From Serinus canaria (taxonomy: Eukaryota; Chordata; Aves; Passeriformes; Fringillidae): a stretch of 64,000 nt of DNA. This document shows positions 49,301 to 62,407 of this stretch, piece after piece (position 1 is the stretch's first letter; the number at the start of each line of letters is the position of its first letter). The stretch spans positions 29,141,245-29,205,244 of the forward strand of contig NC_066316.1 of assembly GCF_022539315.1 (NCBI RefSeq), given 5' to 3'. A program made the translations under genes and the position numbers. The notes under the pieces were generated by a model, which worked only from the letters and a program-made list of their open reading frames with translations, was not told where the DNA came from and ran no database searches.

Positions 49301-52300
49301 TCTCTGTAAAAATGTTGTGAGCTTGACCTTCCAAAGCAACAATACTTTCTAAATGGAACAGTTGTAGCCCATTTCCATCTGGATCCATATGAAGTGGATT
49401 GAGAGACAGAAAACAAGCTCACTGCAGCTGTGTTGACTCAAATTGCTTGGCCTCCAGGAAATCTACTGCACTGTCTTTCAGAAAATGTTTTTTGACAGCT
49501 TCCCTGATCATCACCATCCACTGAGGAATTATACACCAGAGCAGTAATTTCCACATTTTGCTGGTCAGGTCATTGATGCAGCTACTGCTGCTGATTTGAT
49601 ATTGTCCAGATTTTACTTTTCCCTTCCTTGTGAAGCAGGTGCATCAGTGCTAACACACTGGGATTCTGTAAGACTAGGGAACCTTTATTTTTGTAGACCA
49701 TTGCCACACAGTCTGTGTTGTCTATATCAGGAAAAAACAGTAGTCTCCAACACTGGTCCAACTCAAAAGCTTCAGCACATCTGCCCAATGTCTGCACACA
49801 CTGTACTTTTTCCTCTGAAATTCCTGAAATTCTGGGCTCAGAGACACCTGCATAGCTGCCTGGTGACTGCATGGCAGCAACAAAGAATTCAGGCTCACAT
49901 TTTAGTAGCAAAATACAAGCCCTTAGAAAAAAAAATGGATGAAGTGTCACAATGCACCTTCCCTGTGATAGAATATTATTCATCTTGTTTACACTGGAAA
50001 CTGAGGTGGAAACTGAAAAATTCAGTCATGCTTATTTACCACAAGTAATAGAAGAGTTAAGCAGAGAAGCCTGGTTTTCTAATTGTGGCTTTTGCATCTG
50101 TCATCCCTTCCCTCCCTTTCCTGTTCTAGTCAGAATTTTCCTTCCCTACTGTCTGTGAGAGGTCCCAAAGAATTCTGGACACTGAGGGGTGTATCTGCCA
50201 ATTCACAGGGTGCACAGGCCCAGGCCAAGCACTTTGCCAGGAGCCAAAAGAAGAAAGCCTGTACAGTTTCTTCTTATACAACAAGCCCAAGAAAAGCCAT
50301 ACTAGTAGAACACCAGATCCTTCTTTCCTGGCACAGCAAACACACTTCCCATGAGGAGAACCTCACACAAATTTTAAATCCAGACAGAAAACCTCCTATG
50401 TGATCAGAGACAGGTGAACACCATACATGCAGAGTGTGCAATGAACATAGTTAATCCCTCTTTTTTTGAGCAAGTAAAAAAGCTATTTATAAACACAGCA
50501 CAAGTTTCTGTCTGAAAAGCAATTTCTTGCATACCTAAAACAGAACAACTCCATCTCCCTTTGGGGTTTTACTGGAAAAGGGCCAGTGATTTCCCATAAT
50601 TAAATACAATTGCCTCAGTTGTATGGACACTATCAATAAAGAGCCATGCTCCTCCTGCAAAACTCATCAATATTTAAAATGCAACAAACACACTGCATTT
50701 TAAAAATATGTGACATTATTATCAATGTTATTGGGTAACTTCCTTCTTTTATTTTGAACTTTATCAGAAATGAATTTTTGTAGGTTTCCTCTGAGATCTC
50801 TTTCTTATGAAATGTGTTTTGTGAAAAGTAGCCTTGATAATAAAAATTTCCTTTGAAAATATTATCACCAGGGTTTTTAAAGACCTGTGATTTGCTTTTA
50901 TTCATTCAGTTTCATCACTAAACCAGTGTCTCTCATCATTTATACTGCACTGATGCAGTATTCCACACAGACCTGGCTTTGTTTTAATGCCATGTAATGC
51001 AAATTTAAATTTCCTCTGAAGCAATTTCACAGTGGAAGTTATCTCATATAAATACAACAGTAACTAGCCATATACGTTTCTAATATCAGTAGAATCTTGT
51101 AGTTTCACAGTTGATCAGACTTACCCTTCTACAGCTAAATTTATTCATGGTTGCTATGTCAGTCTTATCCCTACCTCTGAAGAATTTCTTCACTCTTTTT
51201 TATTTTTTTAAATCAGGGACTCTGCTGATTCCATCAATCCCCATAACCAGATGAGTTAAGCTGTAGCTACACCACATATCTGAATATGTGGATTTCTAGC
51301 CCTGCACAGGTTTCCACATTCTCTGAAGCTTGTATAAAAAAAAATAAGTCCACATAGTTACAAGCTCTTGCTCAGAAAGCGAGATATAATTGGAATTTGT
51401 CATGTTGATGTGGAGAAGTTTATAAAGAATATCAGGAATATTCAGTGATTCTTTTCAATTTATCCTTTCAAAGTCTCTTTTTCTTTTGCATTACTCATGT
51501 TGCCCTTCTAGTTAACTGTAACTTTCAGTGCTTCATGTTTGCAGTTTGTACACAGAATGATACAGCACTGAATTGAACTCCAAATAATTTCAAGTCTACA
51601 TAGCTGCAAAAACTGCATAACCCAAGAGGCCATTGCATTTACCAAAAGGGTGTATTTCATAAGAATCAACTGCAGAAATGTTCCCTCTCATGTTTTAGCT
51701 TCAGCTGCTTGCAATATGATGGAAAGCAGATGTCTTGCTACCAAGAAAACATTTCCTTCTCAAATGACGTGGTAAAATATTTGGAGTGCACTTCAAAGGA
51801 CTTGAGGTAAAGATTTTAAAAGAGCAGTGTATAGAAAGAAGAAAATATCTTGTGCATTTTTGAGATGGGAAAAGATAAAATGTGCCAAAGCCCAGAACAC
51901 TGCTTTACAATCATTTTTTTAAGATTATGAGGTTTCATTTGCCACATTTTATTTTGAAGATGCATCATTAATTCGAGCAGCTGAAATTGTTTTATTCAGA
52001 ATCCTTTTTAATGCAGGCACCTCATCCTCTTCTTCTTCCAAAATAGACACAGAGCAAAACAACTCAGGAAGTCAGTTTGTTGATTATACTGATTGTATAT
52101 TAGAACTGATAGAAAGTCCATCATATTTTCAGCTTTTTATGGCTTTTCATTTTTAGTTCTGGCTCTCTGTCATCTTCCAGACTGAGAAGAACTTTACTGT
52201 GAGCAGAGTACAGTAGTGTCAGATTTTTTTCCAAATTAGCTGAATCTAGATTGAAATTACTTGTGGGCTCTATTTAGTCAGTTTGCATGCCTGGCTGTCA

Positions 52301-53753
52301 GGGTGCTTAATAAAACTCTGCATCTAAAGAGCAAGAGAGGCAAAAGTGAACACAATTCAGCAAAATTGTGCTAAACAAAGAACACAAGCAGGTCTCCTTT
52401 CTGTTCATTAAATAACTTATCTTTAATCAACCTCAGTCTCTGCCTCTCTAGATGGCCCCAATTCCTTCTGTGCTCTTTATTTTGGGCTTTGTTATTTTGA
52501 GATTCTGTGTGCCATATCTCTGCCCTCACACCAGGCCCATGAGTTTTGCAAAAAGAGACTTAAATTACAGCAGCATTCAACTCATGTAATGTTCAATATC
52601 TGCAGTACAGATGGCTGCACTGAAGACAGTTTCCCTCCAGTCACTGGACACAAGTGACAGTGAAGATTAATTACAACATCCAGCTCAGCTATAGATGTGT
52701 ATGTTGCAAGTGTTAGCATTTGTCCAGATTAATCCTATCTCCAGTGTCTGACTGAAAAATCTATCTTTGATTCTGTTTTTGTTAAACATAATTTCCATGT
52801 CTATTTCTTTCCCCCTTGCTGTCAATGGAAACAACTTTCTTCTCTCACTCCCTTTTCCCTACTCCCACCTTTTGTGGACACACATAGCCATCACATTCTG
52901 TAGGACCTGGGCACGTCCTGGAGCAGAAGTCAATGACACATTTTCATGACCATTTTTACAGGCAAAAGGACCTCACATCTTCCTGGCAGGACACTAAAGT
53001 ACAAAGCCACTGAAGGGTTTACAACTTCCCCCACACGTGAGCACTGTCCTGAGCTGAAGTTAAAACCAAAAAACTTTCCCTTTTCCTTTGCTGAATGCAT
53101 CAAATTCAGAAGCTGAGATGCAAAAATACACATGAAATATTTCACTGAAATTTGATTTAATGTTTTACTTTCTCAAATGTAACAGCTAATATGATAGCAA
53201 AAATCCTAATATTTACTTTTGACCAGATATCAGTCTCCTGTTGTCCCAGAAAGCCACGTGTGCTACAAGGACTGTTGTCTGTCCAACACTAGAGACAATG
53301 GGATGGGGATTTTCAAAGCTATCTACAGAGCATTTAGACCTTCAAAAACTCCATTTAAATTATTTCCATAGGCATTTTTTTCACTGCAGGATTAATTTTT
53401 TTTGAAAAAATATTAAGTCCCCTCCAAGGCCTCCACTGATCTTCTTCAGGACAGGTGGAATATTTAAGTTATAAGACCAATCAATATAGCTATCACTCCA
53501 GGGATAAATGGGCAAAACTTGGGTCTGCATAGGAATAAATGTATTCACAATGTGAAATTCTGTCTCAGAGGAAAAAAATTAGTTTAGTTTCCAAGATCAT
53601 ACACCACCTGTTTGAATTCCCCTGCTGGGATGAGCAGAAACCCAAAGCCTGCTGCTTCTACTGCCCTTTCTGATTTGCTTTGCCATATGCAAACACTTTC
53701 TCCCACATGCAAAGAAGATTTTCCTCCTTTCTCTTTCATTTATTCTTTGTTCC

Positions 53754-53770
53754 TTTTTTTTTTTTTTTTT
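53754..53770. repeat. Poly-T run (17 T)
   Basis: An uninterrupted T run inside a pyrimidine-rich stretch. It generates the phenylalanine strings in the overlapping frames. Confidence 0.85.
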
Positions 53771-53850
53771 CTTGCCAAAGTCATAGTTACAGATCAAAGC
53801 TCCTGCTTCTGGAAAAAATAAAAAAAAAACTTTCATTCCTCTCTGTTTAT

Positions 53851-53897
53851 CCATATATGCATATATTTATATGCATATATATATATAAAAATATAAG
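53851..53897. repeat. AT-rich microsatellite with ATGCAT units
   Basis: Alternating AT interrupted by GC forms overlapping palindromes such as ATATATGCATATAT. It is probably unstable in length. Confidence 0.9.
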
Positions 53898-54078
53898 AAC
53901 AAAACTGTTATTCAATTTTTCTGACAATTACTTTTACAGTAGTACTGAAAGAGGAAAAAATCCATTAGGAGAAAAATATAAAATTTTTGTTTTCACTGTA
54001 TAAATTTGTTACATGTTAGTATTATGCAAGACTGCAATTCATGTTTGTGCAGTGGGTCCCATCACACTATGCATGTGC

Positions 54079-54101
54079 ATGACACATCATGCATGTGTCA
54101 T
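54079..54101. repeat. 9-bp inverted repeat, 5-base loop
   Basis: ATGACACAT (54079-54087) and ATGTGTCAT (54093-54101) are perfectly complementary around CATGC. The surrounding TGCATGTGCATG words add partial symmetry. Confidence 0.8.
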
Positions 54102-54991
54102 TCCTAAAGGCCAACCTGAATGTCTCCACCATGAAGCTCAATTTTTTAGCCTTCTCCTGAAGGACATTTCTGTAACTCTGAGTTCTTTATTATGTATGAC
54201 AACTGAGTGACCAAGAGGTGGATGTGTTCAACTAAGGACTGCCTCCACTTCTCAATCTTATCTCTCAGGTTACAAATTTTACAGCAGGTTTTGGCAATAA
54301 ATGAACTGAGATTTCATCAACTGAGCTGAAGTGTAAGGATGTGGTAGATATGTCTGAGAAATCCAAACAATCTGCTGACCTTGGAAGTGAAAAAGTTTTG
54401 TAATCCAAGTGCATAGTTTGAATTCTTTATGCATTAACACTGACACATAAAAAAACATGAAAGAAAAATCTCTTGGATTCAGAATGACCAGCTGAGTTCA
54501 GGCACATTGCATATAGATTAATAATTTGGATGTCCTTCAGAAAGTTCATCTGAAGGCTTCACAAACCCCTGAGTTAAAGACATTCTCTACTCATAATAAA
54601 AAATGGTTTTTTATAAACCACAAGAATTTTGTTACTTGGCAGGCTTGTCTAGGGAACCCAAATCACACATTCAGAGGAAAAGTCACTTGTTCAGACCCTT
54701 GTCAGAGAGGCCCCAGATGCTGCTCCACTCTGAGGTCCAGGGGTGGCACCCATCCAGATGAGTTAATGGGTGTTCTCCCATCTCTCTGGATCACCCTTCA
54801 GACTGAGGGAATCACTGCTCAGAAGAATGGGAGACATTATGGGATGCAGGGAAAAAGCATTTCAGGACTCCACAAGACTCATCATGGGATGCTTAGGTGA
54901 AGAACCAAAGGTGAGGAAAGGGATGGATCTAGGTGACTTGGGAACACACATGGGAAAACAGAGGAAAAAGTGAATAAAATGGGCTGATTGC

Positions 54992-55043
54992 TGATGTTCA
55001 GTTCACTTTTATGACTGTGATGTTCAGTGCACTTTTATGACTG
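54992..55043. repeat. 26-bp tandem repeat, two copies
   Basis: The unit beginning TGATGTTCAG and ending TTTTATGACTG occurs at 54992-55017 and 55018-55043. The copies differ at one base (GTTC against GTGC). Confidence 0.95.
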
Positions 55044-55475
55044 TGCACGGTGCTCAGCAGAGTCTGATTTATGTTACTGCATTCCCTTTCTAAGGATTTT
55101 TCTATTATATGTGCACAGGTGGGGGTCTAAGTGCCAACAGCTGGAGTGGGATCCAGGATCAGAGCGCCAGGTGTCAGTGGTGCAAGCAACTGGAGGAAGA
55201 ACAAATGTGTAAGAAAGTACAAATGTATGAGTGAGTATGTGAGCTTTAGTAAATATTGAGCCAGGCTTGCTGGTGAAATGGCCTGGGGATCAGATGTGCT
55301 TGTGTTTCTGAGGGGGAAGCCATGCAAGGAGCTGGGTACCAGCAGAGCCGGGGGAGTCCCAGTCAGCCACTGGTGACCTCTCTGTATGTACTCATGGATT
55401 TGTGTTTGTGGGAGAAATGGGGCTTTGCCAGCAGCTGCAGAGGGGCTCTGGACCTCCAGAGTTCCTGTGTCCAGG

Positions 55476-55523
55476 TGCTGGGACCCAGGGATGCTGGGAC
55501 CCAGGGATGCTGGGATCCAGGGG
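55476..55523. repeat. 16-bp tandem repeat, three copies
   Basis: The unit TGCTGGGACCCAGGGA repeats three times, with two changes in the last copy (GGATCC, GGGG). A minisatellite-like array that may vary in copy number. Confidence 0.95.
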
Positions 55524-55800
55524 GCAGGTACTGAGTAAGGCCAGCTGCTGGACAGACACACGTGGTACAAACATTCACATACATATCTCTCCTGCTCATG
55601 GACATTCCCCCTAGATCAGCCAGGCAGGAGAAGGGATGAAGCTGCTGGGTCTGTTCACGCTTGTGCCAGTGTTGATTAGCCTGTCTGTGCTGATCTGTGT
55701 GTCCAGTTGTCTATTTATTCATTCTATATGTGTGTTTCTGTGTGGGTGTCTACTGGGAATCCATGCAGAGCTGGGGAGTGTGGAGCTGTGACAGCCTCAC

Positions 55801-57448
55801 CTCTATCAGATCACTGGATTTCATATGTAAAAGCACAGAGACAATAATTTACATTTGTTTTACTTTAGAAATGGGACTTGTAGTAGGAAACATTTCTCTC
55901 TGAGTTTCTCTGGAATCATTACCACTCCTGCTGAAGGTTTTGCTAGCCCAGCTTCTGGAGTGAAGAGTCTGCCATACTCAGTAATAATAATATCAACATA
56001 GTGCTTACATTGCAATCTCTGCCTGAAAATCTCTTTGAAAATATCTGCTAATTAATTCAATTAATTAATACAATTAGTCTGTAAAAACACTACACATTCC
56101 TCAAGTCATCCACTTGTAAGGCATTTCCCTTCTAACTTTTAAGAACTAAAAATATAACTGCATTCAATTCCCTTAATACCTGTCATTCTTACTCTGTGCC
56201 AATTAAGAGCTGACAAATCCCTACCTAACAACTAGAAATAGAGACAGTGTGAGAGGAGGAGGGAAGATTGTTTTAGGGTATTAAAAGGAATGTAATTAAA
56301 TATTTGTTCAGGAGTAATTGTGCATAAATTGCATGAGAATTAAGTTTCATATCATTAGTACATCTTAATTAGTGTCTTTTCAATGATCAGTGTATAACTC
56401 ACAATTGTTTTTTTTTTTATTTTAAATTAGGCACTTCTCTGTAAACCCAGTACTTAAATCCATTGCCCATAACTTTGTCTCTCAGTACTAGAACTGATGT
56501 TTTTGATGTTATTAAATGTCTGCAGATGCCCACTACAATTTCCCAGTTATAACACCTCAACACATTCTTCATAATAAGTGAAGATTAATTTTATTATTTC
56601 TTAACTTTAGTATTTCTGCCTTAGTTTTTAGAATATTTTTATATATCTATATTAAAAAATACATGGGTGAAGTAGACTTGTGCACTTAGCTGGAAGCAGC
56701 AGTCTTCTCTAACTTTTGGAGATGAAAGGTTAATTACATCATGGAAAGGCAATACAGTATTAAATAATAGAACAGGAAGATGTGAATTAAGCCAGAGCAT
56801 CTTTTGATCTGTATGATGGAGCACAGTTATAACAGCTGCATCAGAGCTACCTTGGCTGCTGGAGGTCATCTGGTCAAGTATTGCTGAATCATGCAGAAAC
56901 AGGCAATTTTATGGATACTAAAAACACTAATAGAGTTTTGTATAGGCATATTGCTTCCAAGGAGCAATGACTGACTCATTATCTTCAGAAATATAAAGTT
57001 TTTGGCAGCTCCTGAAAACCAAATTTCCATCTGTAACTAAAGTTGCAATTCAAGAGAGAAAAGTCTATGTCTTGGTCACATAGATGTTGATAAATTGCCA
57101 CTGAAAAATCTGTAGGAGGACAAGTAATTTAAAAAAAAAAACAAACAACCAACCAAACCAAAAGCCAAAAAAACCTCGCAGGTCACTGTAATCAACATGA
57201 GATTTTGCACATGTTTCTCTTTCTATATGCAACTTTCCATATGTTAGCCATGCATATCCATGTCCCTACATTCAGTATGTCACATCTCCATTTCTATTTT
57301 TCATCATTTTAGTATGGAAAATTTTTAATCTTGTAATCTTGGTTCTTTACTTAAAAAATGGGATGGCAGACAACTGTTAACAATTATCTAAGAATAACTG
57401 TATTGACAGTTCTTATTAATGTGTAGTTTTGCAAGTCATTCTGAGAGT
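55801..57448. other. Unique AT-rich noncoding sequence
   Basis: No gene or mobile element is recognised. ATTAATTCAATTAATTAAT-type words occur near 56.05 kb, and a short T run near 56.41 kb. An A/C-rich low-complexity tract lies at 57131-57174. Confidence 0.6.
57131..57174. repeat. A-rich tract with (AACC)-like words
   Basis: Poly-A followed by CAAACAACCAACCAAACC, then more A. Simple low-complexity sequence lying 5' of the old CR1 relic. Confidence 0.85.
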
Positions 57449-57780
57449 TTAAGAACAGCTCTTCTGGATCAGACCATAAGTGCATCTAGCTAAATAGTCT
57501 CTAAGACAGCAAGGGAGCCTGAGATTTTAATTTAATCCACTCTCTTTTTATTTCCCAGTATCCACACTGGTTTTACTAAGAATAATAGAAATCACAGCCT
57601 TGTTAATTCCCTCTAGTGTTTTGTTTATGAATACGGGGTCCATGAATCTGCCTAGTTTCTTATTCAGCATTTTGATGCTATCTACTTCTTGAGCTTCCTG
57701 TGCCAAAACTGTTGCAGCAATTTCAGTTATCATTACACCTAGCTGAAGAAAATAACACCTCCACGATCCTGTTGATGTGT
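57449..57780 (-). mobile_element. Ancient CR1 LINE relic, 3' end
   Basis: In plus-strand reading, TAAGAACAGCTCTTCTGGAT, CAGACCATAAGTGCATCTAGC, CCATGAATCTGCCTAGTTTC and AGCTGAAGAAAATAACACCTC follow one another. The same order and spacing occur in the reverse complement of old sauropsid CR1 copies, whose 3' end reads AGATGGACC...TCTGGCC...GTTCTTA. The divergence is much greater than in the CR1 at 18.4 kb, so this insertion is far older, probably before modern bird orders split. No coding capacity remains. The frame at 57548-57733 is a by-product. Confidence 0.65.
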
Positions 57781-60700
57781 CTTCGTCAACACTTCATGTT
57801 TAAGAAGTTCATGTCAATTGTTAGAAACGCTTTAGAAAGAGTAGCTGATGAAAGTGACTTTCAGTAGGCCAGCACCCATTCATTGACATAATAGCAAAGC
57901 TGAACCCAGATCCTGGAAGTCTTTGTCCCTAGCCACTGTATTGAGCCACTCTTACTGTTCTGTATCCGACAGGCAGTGCAATCACAGAGGAGGTGAGAAG
58001 TAGGAGGAGTTAGGTAAGCTGGTGGTTTCAGGCTGAAGATGAAACAGCCCTCAGAAACTGCATGCCATGTCCTCAGAGCAACAGAGCTTCTGCTGAAAAC
58101 AAGGTGTCAGTGAGCATAAAGGAAAAGACTGAGAAGTGGATGTGGTAGTTATAATGGGACTGCAAGATGTCATCCCCATGTGGGCATGGGAGACACAGAC
58201 ACAGTCTTTGGAGTATATCCAAGAAAGCTGAAATTAAAGGCCAGTTTGAAAAGAGCTACTGGGACAAATTGAGACTGACAAGATGAGCTTAGCTCCTTCA
58301 GCCTCACAAAACATGAGGGTGAATTGAATGACCTGCTATAGCATCTTCCAGCCTTGGTTTCTTCTGTTTGAGTCTGAGAAATGCTGAAAATACACAAAGT
58401 AAATATTCATGAAGGAGGGAAGCTATTTCTGCTAAAGCAACAAGTTAACTTTTTAAGTTAAAGCAGAAAAAGTTGATGTAAATTGGCTAAGCCAAAAATT
58501 AGGTTTCCAGCAAAATCCTGGAACAGTCTTTCCATAGCAAGAATAGGAACAAAACAAATAAGTTTAAGAAGCAGTTAAATCATGTTATTGAAAGGGTAGA
58601 TAATGAAGTTACCAATAATCATTGAAGGCCAGATTTGGTGATCTGGGAATTTTTTCTGAGGGTTTTCTGACAGTTGATCATCAGATGCTAATCTTCAAGG
58701 GATAACATCCAATGTTACTCACACCTGGAATGGAAACCAGTATTGCTTAGTAAGACAGCATGAGCCTTCTGTGCAATCCTGATGGAGACAAAAATGAGGA
58801 GGCAAGAGCAGCGATTATCTCACCCCATTCTCCCTCTGGGTTCATTGCCCCGTTGCACCCTGCTTTGATTGCTTCAGTGCTAAATCTGATGGACAGCATT
58901 CTAAAACTGATCTGTGGACATTCATTTTAAAACTATTGTGACAGGTGCCTGCTTCTGTACAAACCTCTTTGAGAAATACTCAAGAGGCTAGCAGAACCTC
59001 TTCCTTCAAGAACTGCAAGGACTTTAAAAGCTACTCATTTTATAAGAGCTATTATTTCAATGATAACTAAATAAAAAATTGAACATAAAAACCCCAGGTA
59101 TTTCTTTGGCCATTTACTTTTTATTTGCTTTGGACTTGAAAACATAGAGATATGACAGAGCAAGAAAAATCAAGTTAGGAAGATACTCAGAAATTACATG
59201 ACCAACCTTGATGTTAACTAAGATATCAAAGAATGAAGTTCTGGTAATCTTCTATATCATGTGTTATATGCTGTCAGTAGTGTTAACATGTGTGTCTTTT
59301 CACAGTCTGACAATACCCTCATGCTGCCATGTTAACATGTTAACAGTTTCCTAAAATATTTCTCTCAGACACATTTTCAATTCACAAAGAACAAAAGGCA
59401 AGTTTACTTATCTATATGGTCAGCAGCCAGACTTTTCAGATGTTGTACTGAAATAAATCAGATACCATTAATGTGGTTCAGGGATGGTCATATCCTACAA
59501 AATGCACAAGGTCTAGTAATTTGTAATGTAACACCTAATATTAAAATCTCAGATAAGTACAGCCCTGTGCTGTACTGTGCTTTCACTTCATGAAAATATG
59601 GTTCAGTTAGGGACCTTAGACTGCCAAAAATTTTTAAATCAATCTGATTATAAGTCATTTACAAGGCTCAGTTCCACTTTCAGAGTAAGCTGGAACCTTA
59701 GCACTGACTGCAGTGAGACTACAATCTATCAGCAAGTCAATATTAAAAAGCAAGTAACCCAAGCACTGTTTTTTACATGTAATACTTGATTTAAAGAATG
59801 AAGAACAGGATGTGAAAGAAGTGAGAACAAGATGTGTGTGCAAAAGTGGAAGAGAGATAGAGATATAATTACTGATAGGAAAAAGCTGTAGGATTCTGAA
59901 AGTGATATTAATGAGACAAATGCAAAGAGAATCTTCATATTTTGCCAGTGGAAAAATACAGTGCTTTTGTAATGGTGGATGTTGAAACCCCACCATCACC
60001 AAGTGGATTTGAGATAAAACACCTCCACAGAGAGGATAACCTCACAGTTGTGTCAGGCTGGGGGATGGTGTAGTTTCTCTATTCAATACTTCAGCTCCTG
60101 CATTCTGCCATTCTGTCTATCAGATGCCTTCACTTCCCTCTTTGGTGAGACCTATAATCATTCCATTGTACTGTGCACTGCTAATCTCTTGCTGCAATTT
60201 CTGAAATCTGTGAAATCACTTTTTATGCAGTTTATATTTCAAATCTCTTCAAGGTAGATTTGTGGTTCTGTATAAATCTTTTCCCCTTGTATGAAATGTA
60301 TCAAAAAACAAGATGCAGTCACAAAATGTTCCCTTTACCGGATGACTGTACACGTTCATTTGATTTTTATCTTTCTGAAGACAAACTTATCATCACATTC
60401 TCCCAGGAACTTGTAGTGAAAAACTTGAAATACTTTCTTTGCATTTTTATGAAAGTTATGATAACATTCCTATGACTGAAGCACAGCTCTGCCTTATAAA
60501 ATAGATGAAATACAATGTTGCTCATGCTTAGCAAGATGTATTAGTAGGCATGAATAAATGATCTCAACAATTTGCACGACAGGAGTCACGCAGCAGCTTG
60601 TCCCATTGTTGTATCCATACCCTAAGCAGCAGCCTACCAAAGGGAGGATTTTACATAAGCCTATTATTTTTGAGGTTTGTTGATTCTACACAAAAGCCCT

Positions 60701-62407
60701 CCTTCACACAAAAAACCCCCGAACACTATTGCACTACAGTGAATTTTTTCCTACTTATGATTTTGGTAGACTTAAAGGAATGGATGATGAGGATAAGGCA
60801 AACATGGACCTTGAGGAGTTTTATCTTTCCAACAATATGCTTATCATACATTACATTATGTGGTATTTTAGGGGGTTTCTATGACATTTCAGTTTCTAAA
60901 TGTCTCATTCTTGGTTGTTATTTCCTTGATGATTTCTGTATGGTGATCTTCCCCTTTTGGGGGATCCAGACCCAATCAGTATTAACAATTACCTAATGTT
61001 TGTCTCAGATGCTTCGGTTACAGCACAAAAAGAATAAGCTACCAGTACAACAAAAGCCATCACGGTTTTATTTCTTCCATTTCTACATCTCAACTGAATA
61101 AAAAGTTCTAATTTACTATATCTACATGGTGGACATCTACTAGATGTGTATAATGTGCAAAATCTTACAACTCACCTGGTATATTGACTTGTCTGCAGTG
61201 TTCTACTTTCAAATTTAACCAGTCCTGACTATTTGCTCCAAGTATAAAATGCACTTTCTTATCCCAGTCACTATGAAGGAAACTCTGACCTTTAAATGGG
61301 ACCTGTGCTATTCAGACATATATTTTTGCCCTTACAAATTTTTCTTTAAAAACTTTAAACAAAGCAACCTAGGAAAGTTTCAAAATAGTCATTTCAAACA
61401 AAGCTTCCATAACTAATATGAGAAATTGCAGAAAATTATAGCCATATTTTAAATCCCTCAACAATTTTTCACAGGAAACCCAGAAGAACAGTTTTAATTT
61501 AACTGACATATTTGATATGCTAGCAATGAATTTTTGCAAAAGGTACTAACTGATTTATGGTTTTAATCTGTGTACAGTGAGTGCTTTATGGAAATCGTGC
61601 AAATTGTGGGCTACTCCTTAATGCATCTCTAACAATGATAAATTTAAAAAAAAAATCAAACACATAAAACCCCACTGTGTTTCATCTTTTTGAATGAAAA
61701 TTAGCATGAGAATGAAAACAAAAACATTGAATGTTGGTGATATTATGGAAAGCAATCTTAAATCATCCAAAATTGCATTAACAGAGAGAAGCTATTTGGT
61801 TTTTTGCTGTTTTTTCTTGCTTTCTTATTATTCTTTCTTATTATTCTTTTTCAGAAAGTTCAAGGTGTCCTGTCACTGTGACAAGTGCAAAACAGTTGAC
61901 TAAGCCAGAAATATCTTAATGAATCAAAATGAAAGGCTAGTATTATCTATAGGTAGAAATAAAGTATTTCCTGTTGTGAAGAAGTTCAAATTTTGCTAAA
62001 GGAAAATTCTGGAGAGGCAGATATCCTAGGGACAGATATTCCTGTCACAAATCACAAGATTTGTGACCAGAAAGCAAATTTTTTCAGCAGGTTTTAGTGG
62101 TTGTTTCAATGTTTAGTTAATGGTTATTCTCTAGGTTAAAAATATTTTTGTGCAATTTTTCAGTGTATTTTGGGATTATCATGAATCAACAATAACAATC
62201 ATGCCCTGAAGTTCCCACAGCAAGGAGCTGGACCAGTAAGTACACACCAGGACCAGTAAAAGTAAAAAGTCACCAAATGCATCCTAAATCCATGAATATA
62301 CAAAGTTTCATCTCAGGGGAGTTACAATTGCTTTAAATACAGGAAAGAAAGTGGTGTGTCCCTCTTCCCACCTCTCCTTCAGATCCATCACAGAATCATG
62401 CAATAGC
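57781..62407. other. Unique AT-rich noncoding sequence
   Basis: No gene is supported. Open frames such as 60598-60996 (+) show hydrophobic strings from T-rich sequence and no known domain. A 16-bp palindrome lies at 59.33 kb and pyrimidine-rich (TTATTC) words near 61.83 kb. The last bases (62390-62407) include CACAGAATCATGCA, which hints at a CR1-type tail but is too short to call. Confidence 0.55.
59330..59345. repeat. 16-bp perfect palindrome TGTTAACATGTTAACA
   Basis: The sequence equals its own reverse complement and contains two GTTAAC half-units. TGTTAACATG also occurs 49 bases upstream (59281-59290). Confidence 0.85.

Larger units (their letters stand above)
42465..54699. other. Unique AT-rich noncoding sequence
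   Basis: About 12 kb without a supported gene. The segment just after the LTR (42.6-42.84 kb) keeps four CpGs and may be a unique conserved block. The longest open frame of the window lies here (44080-44634 minus, 184 codons) but shows no domain, signal peptide or family resemblance. Overlapping frames on both strands at 49.58-50.05 kb are likewise unrecognised. Low-complexity tracts lie at 53.75-53.90 kb. Confidence 0.55.
54700..55800. other. GC-richer stretch, possible unrecognised interspersed repeat
   Basis: About 1.1 kb with clearly higher G and C content than its surroundings, long open frames on both strands, and two sets of tandem repeats. The texture (GTGCACAGGTGGGGGTCT, GGAGTGGGATCCAGGATC, a CCAGGCAGGAGAAGGG word) suggests an ERV LTR or another mobile element, but I cannot place it in a family or find its ends. 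The overlapping minus frame (55127-55570, 147 codons) contains repeated PASLGPS and PGSQH words that come from the 16-bp repeat and should not be read as a gene. Confidence 0.4.

Noticed and set aside
49582..50403. Overlapping frames of 133-150 codons on opposite strands and a following 106-codon frame
   Set aside because: Both strands are open at once, which points to a local lack of stop codons. None of the translations resembles a known protein, and no splice or promoter context is evident.
55127..55570. Minus-strand frame of 147 codons with repeated proline-rich words
   Set aside because: The repeated words are a translation of the 16-bp tandem repeat at 55476-55523. No independent evidence of coding was seen.
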